The notes under the pieces: model-generated
The model's database searches: none
Told to the model about the DNA's origin: nothing
What the model saw: the letters and a program-made list of their open reading frames with translations, nothing else
In this document: positions 54,482 through 62,044 of the stretch, in pieces
Numbering within the stretch: position 1 is the first letter of the stretch
How the letters are laid out: each line of letters opens with the position of its first letter
Made by a program: the position numbers and the translations under genes
Origin: Bifidobacterium aemilianum
Lineage (GTDB): Bacteria > Actinomycetota > Actinomycetes > Actinomycetales > Bifidobacteriaceae
NCBI RefSeq assembly: GCF_003315635.1
Contig: NZ_PDCG01000001.1
Coordinates: 372,001 to 436,000, forward strand
DNA: 64,000 nt
Reading direction: 5' to 3'

Positions 54482-55792
54482 TCAATGCTGGGCCACCCCT
54501 GGGTGGTCGGGATCCGAGGACCCTGGCTCCTGAATCTGGGGCACCGCAAGAAGGTCACGCCACTGGTCCATATCCCTGCCATAGGGGTGGCTGCGGGGAC
54601 CGTGCGCCTGGATGTCTGCCTTGGCCGCAAAGACATCAGCCTCACTCAGGCCTTGACTCCAATCAGCCAGCGGCCTGAATCGGTCCGGGTCATAGAACAA
54701 TGAACCGACCAGACTGGTCAAGGCCTGGGCTCTGTCTATGGGCAAGGAGTCCCAGTGGCGCAATTCCACCAGGTTCTTCAGCCGAACATCGTTGAAATGG
54801 GTGGACAAGAGGTGCCGGACCTCATAGTCGTTGAGCCGTCGGTCGGGGTAGACATCTGCGGCGTTCTCCCTGAAGGCGGACCGCTGGAGCTGGGATGCTG
54901 ACTGTCCAACGGCCTCCGGCGTATGGGTCAGGTCCAGGGCCATGAGCGGGGTGGCGAGCACGTCGATGGCGTAATCCTCCCAGGAGAACCGCGGATCGAA
55001 GAGGCCGGGGATGATGTTGGTCCGTTGAAAATCGGTGAAGTCCCATATTCGCTGGCGTAGGAGGGGGTAGGGATTGGTCTGGCCCTCAAAATAGGGAGAG
55101 TTCCTGAAGAACAAGGCCAGTATCGGCCCCAGGGCGCTGCCGAGCCTGAGTTTGGCTATGGCATCGGCCTCATCCCGATAGTCGATTGACACCTGGGTGG
55201 AGGCGGAGCAGCGCATCATGCAGAGTCCAAACTGCCCCTGGGCACCCAGGTATTGGGTCATGGACTGGTAACGGCTCTTGGGGATGACCTTGATATCGGT
55301 AAAACTGCTCCTGGGCTGGTAGCCATAGGTGACCAGACGGAAGCCCAGCCCATCAGCCAGGGGGTCCAGCTCCCTGCGAAAGTCCTCATAGATGCCGGTC
55401 AGTTGGTCGGCCTGGTCCAGGGGCCCTATGGAGGCTTCGACCTGGGCGCCCGGTTCCAGGGATATACTGATGCCCGGCCGCCCCAACCCCAGCAGCTGCC
55501 CCCGCTCCCAATACTCGAGATCGGCTTGGTAGTATGGACGAAGGGCCATCAACAGGGCTTTGACACCAGCCTCGCCCTGGTAGGGAACAGACAGGTCGCT
55601 GCCATGGAGAACCGGCAGATGCTCAATCTCCACACCATAGCGGTCCTTCGACGCTGGCTTGACGCCCTCCTGAAAGAAGGTCAGGAGGCTGTCAACATGC
55701 TTGCTGTTGACCTTGGCTCCCAGATGGGCGTAGGAGACTCGTGGGGTATGCAATGTTCCTTCTTCCCTGGCTGCTGGCAGCCGGTACGGCAC
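54482..55792 (-). CDS. Glutamate-cysteine ligase homologue (plant/alphaproteobacterial type)
   Basis: A 436-residue ATP-dependent ligase of the GCS2 family, which joins glutamate and cysteine to gamma-glutamylcysteine. Blocks are YGVEIEHLPVL (metal ligands), ISLEPGAQVEASIGPLDQ, MMRCSASTQVSIDYRDEADA, FFRNSPYFEGQ and LVELRHWDSLP. The start is GTG 55790-55792, six bases after GAGGAG. No glutathione synthetase gene is adjacent, so the product could be gamma-glutamylcysteine itself, or the enzyme may be EgtA-like or have another amine acceptor. It lies behind the large activase gene after 159 nt. Confidence 0.85.
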   Translation of the reverse strand: MPYRLPAAREEGTLHTPRVSYAHLGAKVNSKHVDSLLTFFQEGVKPASKDRYGVEIEHLPVLHGSDLSVPYQGEAGVKALLMALRPYYQADLEYWERGQLLGLGRPGISISLEPGAQVEASIGPLDQADQLTGIYEDFRRELDPLADGLGFRLVTYGYQPRSSFTDIKVIPKSRYQSMTQYLGAQGQFGLCMMRCSASTQVSIDYRDEADAIAKLRLGSALGPILALFFRNSPYFEGQTNPYPLLRQRIWDFTDFQRTNIIPGLFDPRFSWEDYAIDVLATPLMALDLTHTPEAVGQSASQLQRSAFRENAADVYPDRRLNDYEVRHLLSTHFNDVRLKNLVELRHWDSLPIDRAQALTSLVGSLFYDPDRFRPLADWSQGLSEADVFAAKADIQAHGPRSHPYGRDMDQWRDLLAVPQIQEPGSSDPDHPGVAQH

Positions 55793-55888
55793 TGATGGCT
55801 CCTCTAGCGATCCCAGGCCCGAGACCTGCCCAGGCCCATCTGGCCGGTACCGCTGGAGCCAGCTCCCACAGTAGGGATGCTATGGCAG

Positions 55889-55930
55889 AGGGTTCCCGCC
55901 AGAGGATGGTCGTCACTTGGCGGGAACCCT
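55889..55930 (-). terminator. 13-bp hairpin after the activase gene
   Basis: AGGGTTCCCGCCA (55889-55901) and its exact complement (55918-55930) with a 16-nt loop lie 22 bases after the stop. No T-run is present. It separates the activase transcript from the glutamate-cysteine ligase gene. Confidence 0.65.
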
Positions 55931-55951
55931 GGGCATTCACGAACAGGTGGA

Positions 55952-58900
55952 TCAGTCGGCCGAGGTCAGCTGCTGATGGGCCTTCTTGGCCGCCGCGATC
56001 ATGAGTTTGATGCGGTTGAGCTGGTTGGCTTGGGAGGCCCCGGGATCATAGTCAATCGAGACGATGTTGGCCTCCGGGTGGAGCCTGCGGATCTTGCCGA
56101 ACATGCCTCGGCCGGTCACATGGTTGGGCAGGCAGGCGAAAGGCTGGGCGCAGACCACATTGGGGCAGCCGGACTCGATGAGCTCCAGAATCTCGGCCGT
56201 CAGCAACCAGCCCTCACCGGCCTGGACACCCACGGACGTGACCTCTGCGGCCTTCTTGACCAATTCGGGCATGGGCAGGTCCTGGCTGAACTTGCCGTCG
56301 GCCAGATCAATGGCCCGGCGTACGGGGTTCAGGTAGCGGTCCAGGCCCCAACGCATGAGAGCGTAGGCGGACTTGTTGCCGCCCATGCCCAGGTGCTTCT
56401 CGTTCCAGTCGGTGATGTAGGGCCTGGTGGTCATGAACTCCATGATGCCGGGGACCACAGCCTCGCAATCCTGGGACTCGATCACATCCACCAGATGGTT
56501 GTTGGCGTCAGGATGGTATTTGACCAGGATTTCCCCTACCACACCAACCCTGGGCTTGCGCTCAATATGCTGGAGGGGCAGAGCGTCGAAGCTCTTGACA
56601 ATCTCCTTGAGGATGGTCTGGTAGGGCAGGTAGCCCTTGCCGATCACAGCCTTGGCCGTCTTGGAATAGCCGTGGTGCTCCAGGGTCTCGCGCACGATGG
56701 TGTCCCAGGTGCGGTAGAGCTCGTTGGCCGAGCCCTCCTTGGCCTCGTAGGGCCGCACACGCATGAGGCACTTGAGCAGGAGATCCCCGATGATCAGGGC
56801 CTTCATGGCCCGGTGCAGGAGGGTTGGGGTGGCGGTGAAGCCGGGGTTGTCCTCGATGCCTTGGGTGGACAGGGCGATGACCGGAACCTGGGGGTAGCCG
56901 GCATCAATGAGGGCCTTGCGGATGAGGCCGAAGTAGTTGGTGGCCCGACACATACCGCCGGTCTGGGTGATGGCCAAGGCCACCTTGTCGGGGTCGTACT
57001 TGCCCTGGACTATGGAGTCGACCAGCTGGCCGACCACCATGATGGCCGGGTAGCAGGCGTCATTGTTGACATACTTGAGGCCCAGCTCCACATCCTCATG
57101 ACTGGCCACCTTGAGGACGTCGAACTTGTAGCCACCTGAGCGGATGACGGATTCAACCAGGGACATGTGGATGGGGCTCATCTGGGGAGCCACGATCGTG
57201 TAGTCCTTGCGCATGGACTTGCCGAAGGGAATCTTGTTGGCGTACTTGGACATGGTGGCCGCGTTGTGACCACCCTGCTCCTGCCCCTTGCCGGCCTGAC
57301 CGGACTTGCCCTTGGCCTTGCGCGAGGCGTCCTTGACCGATTCGGTGAGCTTGGGGTTGGCGGACATGACCGAATCCAGCAGGACCTGACGGCCCGGAGT
57401 GGGAGCCTCGGAACCAGTCTTGCGGAACTCGCCCTGAACCGGCTGGGGGTTGTCAAGATCAACGGCTTCAGCGGCGGTTTCCTTGCGCTGCTGGGCCTCC
57501 TCGACGGCCTTCTGGGCGGCAGCCAACTGGGCCTTGGCCTCGGCAAGCTTGGCCTCGGCCTGTGCTATCTCCTCCTGGCGCCTCACACGGGCCGCCTCCT
57601 CCTTAGCTTGCGCATCGGAGTCCACGGGCTGATCGAGCTTGTTGGGCACAGCGCTGGACTGGCCCTCCTTGAGCATCCGGGCCTTGCTGGCCTCACGCTC
57701 CTCGATGGCGGCCTTGAGGGAGCGCAGACGAATCTTGGCCGCACCCAGGTTGGAGACCTCATCAATCTTCAGGAGGGTGTAGACGTCGGCCTTGTCGGCC
57801 AGGATCTCGGACACCTGGTCGGTGGTGATGGCGTCGATGCCGCAGCCGAAGGAATTGAGCTGGACCAATTCCAGACCGGGGTAGGAGGCCACGAAATTGG
57901 CGGCCGAGTACAGCCGGGAATGGTAGGCCCACTGGTTGGTGACACGCAGGGGCATCCGGGTGACCTTGCGGTCTCCGGACTTGATGAAGCCACCCTTGTT
58001 CTTCTTGCGGGGGTCCTCCTCGCCCTCTTTCAGGAATTCACTCAGGTTGAGCTTGTCACCCGGCTTGAGCTCGCAGATGGAGTCCTCGGAGAGCACCACC
58101 ATGCCCAGGGAGCAGATGGTCTCGGGGATGCCGTGGTTGACCTCAGGGTCCACATGGTAGGGCCGGCCAGCCAGGACGATGCCCTTGCAGTCATGCTCCT
58201 TCATATAGGCCAGGGCGCGCAGGCCCTCCTGCTGGACATCGTTCTTGAAGATCTTGTCCTCGCCGTAGGCGGCCTTGACGGCGACCTCCGCCTCCTCGCG
58301 GGAGACGTTGGCCCAGGCGAATTCCTCGACGATGCGGTCGACCATAAGCTCATGGTTGGCCAGGTTGAAGTAGGGGCGCATGTACCGCACGCCCTCATTG
58401 CGCAGCTCAGGCATGTTGGCTTCGATAACGACCGGGTAGTTGGCCACGACCGGGCAGTTGTAGTGGTTGTCGGTGTCCTCGTCCACCAGGTTCTCCTCAT
58501 AGGAGACACAGGGGTAGAAGATGGTATTGACACCCTTGTTCAGGAGCCACTTGATATGGCCGTGGACCAGCTTGGCCGGATAGCAGATGTTCTCGGAGGC
58601 GATGGACTCAATCCCGGACTGGAAGAGATCATGGCTTGAACGGCCCGAGATCATGACCTTGAATCCCAGGGAGGTCAGGAGGGTGAACCAGAAGGGGTAG
58701 TTCTCGTACATGTTGAGCACCCGGGGAATGCCGATGGCCCCACGGGTGGCCTTCTTGTCCGTCAGTCGCCGGTATGCGAAGCAGCGCTTGTACTTGTAGT
58801 CATAGAGGTTGGGCCGGTCTGAACGCTGCTTAGTGGCATCGCCGCCGCGCTCGCACCGGTTGCCGGTCACGTAGCGGGAACCGTCCTGGAAGGTGGTGAT

Positions 58901-60859
58901 GGTCAGCTTGCAGCGGTTCTGGCAGAGCTTGCAGACATCACGCTCCGAAGTCATGGAAAGCCCGTCCAACTCCTCACCCGACAGAATGGAGGAGACGGTA
59001 TGGTGGGCCTGGGGGTCGTCCTCGGCGGCGTCGACATAGTGCATACGGGCGGTCAGGGCCGCGCCGAAGGCACCCATGAGACCGGCGATGTTGGGGCGGG
59101 TGACCTGGCGCTCGGTCAGGAGCTCGAAGGCGCGCAGGACGGCATCATTGAGGAAGGTGCCACCCTGGACCACGACGGTGTCGCCCAAATCTCCAGAATC
59201 CCTCAGCTTGATGACCTTGTAGAGGGCGTTACGAACCACCGAATAGCACAGGCCGGCAGCGATGTTCTCCATGGAGGAGCCCTCTTTTTGGGCCTGCTTG
59301 ACCGAGGAGTTCATAAAGACCGTGCAGCGCGAGCCCAGGTCGACCGGATGGTCGGAATTGAGGGCCGCCTTGGTGAATTCCTGGATGGTCAGGCCCATGG
59401 ACTGGGCGAAGGTCTGCAGGAAGGAGCCGCAGCCCGAAGAGCAGGCCTCGTTGACTGATATGGAATCAATGACCCCGTTGTTGATGGCCAGGTACTTCAT
59501 GTCCTGCCCACCAATGTCGATGACCGAGGTGACGCCAGGGCTGACCATCTCGGCCCCCCGGTAATGGGCCATGGTCTCGACCACGCCCTCGTCCAGGTGC
59601 AGACCGGTGGTGATCAGGCCCTCCCCGTAGCCGGTGGCGCAGGACCGGGCTATGTAGGCGCCTTCCGGCAGCTCGCCCTGAATCTCCTTGGTGATCTCGA
59701 TGGCCGCATCCAGGGGGCTGCCCTCATTGGTGGCATAGGAGGACCAGACAATCTCCCGATCATCGTTGACCAGGACCGCCTTGATGGTGGTGGACCCGGC
59801 GTCGATGCCCAGGAAGTGGGGCCCCTTGGCCCCCTCCAGGGTGCCGATGTGGATGTGCTCACGGTGGTGGCGTTCCTCGAAGTCCCTGCGGTCCTCCTCG
59901 CTCTCGAAGAGCGGAGGCATGGTGGGCGTATCGGCTGGCTTGTTCTTGAGGCCCTCCAGGCTCTCCAGGATCTCGTCAATCGTCTGGGTCTCGAAGTGCT
60001 GGTTGGATTCAAGCTCCTTGTCGTCACCGGTCAGGAGGGCCGAGCCATAGGCCACGTACAGGTGGGCATCGGTGGGGATGATGAACTCATCCACCTTGCC
60101 CTTGAGGGCCCGGGCGAAGGCCTCGCGCAGTTCGGAGAGGAAAAAGAGGGGCCCACCCAGGAAGATGACGGTGCCCTTGATGGGCCGGCCTGCCGACAGT
60201 CCGGCGATGGTCTGCGTTGCCACTGCGGTGAAGATGGAGGCGGCCAGGTCATGCTTGTCGGCGCCGTCGTTGATCAGGGGCTGGATGTCGGTCTTGGCGA
60301 AGACGCCGCAGCGTGAGGCGATGGGGTACAAGGTCTTGTAGGTCTTGGCCAGATCGTTGAGCCCGGAGGCGTCCGTATCCAGCAAGGTGGCCATCTGGTC
60401 GATGAAGGCACCGGTACCTCCGGCGCACGATCCGTTCATACGCTGTTCAGGAGTGGGCTTGAGGTAGGTGACCTTGGCGTCCTCGCCGCCCAGCTCGATG
60501 ATCACATCGGCTTGGGGGTAGACCTGGTCGATGGCCTGGGTCTCCGCAATGACCTCCTGGACGAAGGGAACCCTGAGGTCGTCGGCCAGGCCCAGGCCAC
60601 CCGAGCCCGTAATGGCCAGTCTGACCGACTGGTCGGTCCTCCCCTGCTCTTCCAGTGAGGACTTGATGTCTTTGAGGAGCCCAGCCACGGTTGCGCGGAC
60701 ATTGGCGTTGTGGCGCCGGTAATCCGAGAATAGGGCCTTGTCGAGGTCATCGCTCTGGTCAAGCACCACGGCCTTGACTGTTGTCGAGCCGATGTCCAGA
60801 CCAACCCGCAGAGCCTTGGCCTTACCACCGAATCCGGCGGTATTCGTCGCATCTACCAT
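55952..60859 (-). CDS. Fused acyl-CoA dehydratase activase / double-cubane-type reductase
   Basis: A 1635-residue protein. Two ASKHA-fold activase domains are in tandem: residues 15-270 (GLDIGSTTVKAVV; cluster cysteines C145 in GSCAGGTGAF and C184 in SRCGVFAKTD) and 340-600 (GIDAGSTTIKAVLV; C473/C477 in EACSSGCGSF, C512 in SRCTVFMN). A DUF2229/HgdB-like part follows with CKLCQNRC (C643, C646, C650), ENICYPAKLVHG, FYPCVSYEE and FGCGIDA. A charged Ala/Glu/Gln linker (about 1083-1130) leads to a final part with NNDACYPAIM (C1269), GGMCRATNY (C1304), and CAQPFACLPNHVTGRG (C1570, C1576). Family members use ATP to drive electrons to very low potential. The acceptor is unknown. The start ATG follows GAAGAGG. 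Confidence 0.92.
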   Translation of the reverse strand: MVDATNTAGFGGKAKALRVGLDIGSTTVKAVVLDQSDDLDKALFSDYRRHNANVRATVAGLLKDIKSSLEEQGRTDQSVRLAITGSGGLGLADDLRVPFVQEVIAETQAIDQVYPQADVIIELGGEDAKVTYLKPTPEQRMNGSCAGGTGAFIDQMATLLDTDASGLNDLAKTYKTLYPIASRCGVFAKTDIQPLINDGADKHDLAASIFTAVATQTIAGLSAGRPIKGTVIFLGGPLFFLSELREAFARALKGKVDEFIIPTDAHLYVAYGSALLTGDDKELESNQHFETQTIDEILESLEGLKNKPADTPTMPPLFESEEDRRDFEERHHREHIHIGTLEGAKGPHFLGIDAGSTTIKAVLVNDDREIVWSSYATNEGSPLDAAIEITKEIQGELPEGAYIARSCATGYGEGLITTGLHLDEGVVETMAHYRGAEMVSPGVTSVIDIGGQDMKYLAINNGVIDSISVNEACSSGCGSFLQTFAQSMGLTIQEFTKAALNSDHPVDLGSRCTVFMNSSVKQAQKEGSSMENIAAGLCYSVVRNALYKVIKLRDSGDLGDTVVVQGGTFLNDAVLRAFELLTERQVTRPNIAGLMGAFGAALTARMHYVDAAEDDPQAHHTVSSILSGEELDGLSMTSERDVCKLCQNRCKLTITTFQDGSRYVTGNRCERGGDATKQRSDRPNLYDYKYKRCFAYRRLTDKKATRGAIGIPRVLNMYENYPFWFTLLTSLGFKVMISGRSSHDLFQSGIESIASENICYPAKLVHGHIKWLLNKGVNTIFYPCVSYEENLVDEDTDNHYNCPVVANYPVVIEANMPELRNEGVRYMRPYFNLANHELMVDRIVEEFAWANVSREEAEVAVKAAYGEDKIFKNDVQQEGLRALAYMKEHDCKGIVLAGRPYHVDPEVNHGIPETICSLGMVVLSEDSICELKPGDKLNLSEFLKEGEEDPRKKNKGGFIKSGDRKVTRMPLRVTNQWAYHSRLYSAANFVASYPGLELVQLNSFGCGIDAITTDQVSEILADKADVYTLLKIDEVSNLGAAKIRLRSLKAAIEEREASKARMLKEGQSSAVPNKLDQPVDSDAQAKEEAARVRRQEEIAQAEAKLAEAKAQLAAAQKAVEEAQQRKETAAEAVDLDNPQPVQGEFRKTGSEAPTPGRQVLLDSVMSANPKLTESVKDASRKAKGKSGQAGKGQEQGGHNAATMSKYANKIPFGKSMRKDYTIVAPQMSPIHMSLVESVIRSGGYKFDVLKVASHEDVELGLKYVNNDACYPAIMVVGQLVDSIVQGKYDPDKVALAITQTGGMCRATNYFGLIRKALIDAGYPQVPVIALSTQGIEDNPGFTATPTLLHRAMKALIIGDLLLKCLMRVRPYEAKEGSANELYRTWDTIVRETLEHHGYSKTAKAVIGKGYLPYQTILKEIVKSFDALPLQHIERKPRVGVVGEILVKYHPDANNHLVDVIESQDCEAVVPGIMEFMTTRPYITDWNEKHLGMGGNKSAYALMRWGLDRYLNPVRRAIDLADGKFSQDLPMPELVKKAAEVTSVGVQAGEGWLLTAEILELIESGCPNVVCAQPFACLPNHVTGRGMFGKIRRLHPEANIVSIDYDPGASQANQLNRIKLMIAAAKKAHQQLTSAD

Positions 60860-60945
60860 GCATTTACCTCTTCACTGTATGGGGCAGCGTCGCAGGGATC
60901 TCGTCGCAGACGCACATACTCAGAACACCAATCTAGTCTGCGGAC

Positions 60946-60965
60946 CAGTCAGAAAAGCCTGACTG
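60946..60965. other. Short hairpin in the nrdG-activase spacer
   Basis: CAGTCAG (60946-60952) and CTGACTG (60959-60965) around AAAAGC, in the 246-nt spacer between nrdG and the activase gene. It could help terminate nrdG or sit in the activase leader. I see no clear promoter in this spacer. Confidence 0.35.
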
Positions 60966-61105
60966 AGCAGTGATTCAGCTCACAGAAGCAACGCTGTATA
61001 CCCCTGGGCTCTGGCGCGCTGCGAAAGTTGCGGTTAGACTTAGTAAGTTTTGACTCTAGCCGCCTGCAGCAAACAGGGATCCAGTAGTTCAGGCAGGTCG
61101 GCTCC

Positions 61106-61813
61106 TCAGCTGGCGTCGCCCTCGCCAGCGGCCCGGTCCTTGCCGTAGACCTCGGGTATGAACCGCTCCTGGTCATGGAGCTTGGCCCAGATGACCGGCT
61201 TGCCCGATTCGAGGGACCTGGGAACATCGAGAATCCGCTGGTTGCTGGAACCGCGAAATTGCAGGAGATTGTCATGGAGGGTCTTGATATAGCGGCCGTC
61301 CACCAGAATGTCGATATAGCCCAACAACTCCATCTTGTCTGGGCTCTCCCCCGGCCGCCTCAGCTCCTCCCAGGTGTAGCCGGTCCAGCACCAGATATCC
61401 TTCGTGTGGCCGAATTCCTGACGGATGCGTTTGGATAGTTTGAGCAGGATGCCGGTGTTCAGCAGGGGTTCGCCGCCCAGGTAGGTGATGCCCTGAATGA
61501 AGGACTGGCCCAGGTCCGCAATGATGCGGTCCTCAAGGTCCCGGGTATAGGGATGGCCTGCCTGGAAGTCCCAGATCGACGAGTTGTAGCATTCCACGCA
61601 GTGGAAGGGGCAGCCGGAGACATATATGGAACAGCGGATGCCCTCACCATCAGTCATGATGTTGCGTTTATAGTCGGCCACAATGCCATGGCTCATCTTC
61701 TCACTGGTCCACTGGCCAGCGCGGGGGTTGTTGCTGAGGTCGGTGGGAATCCAAGGGCCACGGTCCTGCCCCCCCGCAGCAAAGTCGTGGAGCTTACCCT
61801 GTGCTGTTGGCAT
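61106..61813 (-). CDS. nrdG: Anaerobic ribonucleotide reductase activase
   Basis: Radical SAM enzyme that makes the glycyl radical on NrdD. It has 235 residues. The cluster-binding motif Cx3Cx2C is C68-C72-C75 in SGCPFHCVECYN. The next block TYLGGEPLLNTGILL carries GGEP for SAM binding. The start ATG 61811-61813 follows AAGGAGG. A later ATG (MSHGIVADYKRN) would still include the whole core. It lies 231 nt behind nrdD, with a GGGCGGCCGCCC palindrome (61943-61954) in the spacer. Confidence 0.95.
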   Translation of the reverse strand: MPTAQGKLHDFAAGGQDRGPWIPTDLSNNPRAGQWTSEKMSHGIVADYKRNIMTDGEGIRCSIYVSGCPFHCVECYNSSIWDFQAGHPYTRDLEDRIIADLGQSFIQGITYLGGEPLLNTGILLKLSKRIRQEFGHTKDIWCWTGYTWEELRRPGESPDKMELLGYIDILVDGRYIKTLHDNLLQFRGSSNQRILDVPRSLESGKPVIWAKLHDQERFIPEVYGKDRAAGEGDAS

Positions 61814-62044
61814 GGCTGCCAGCCTCCTTCTTCACTGCCGCACGTGCCTGTCATCGACTGATGGATCTGCTGGTCTCACGGTACCTGCCCAGGCAAACCT
61901 CATGCAGGCGGTCCGGCAGACTGCCACCGCACGTTTGCACAAGGGCGGCCGCCCGTAAGCAGACCGCCCTATGCCGCCATTCAATGTTCCTCGTCGAGTC
62001 CTGAGCCTGGTGGCCTCAACCAACCAGCTCAAGCTGCCGGAGAC

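Noticed and set aside
57167..58639. 490-codon open frame antisense to the large activase
   Set aside because: Same artefact, with Gly/Leu/Val-rich nonsense and no start signal.
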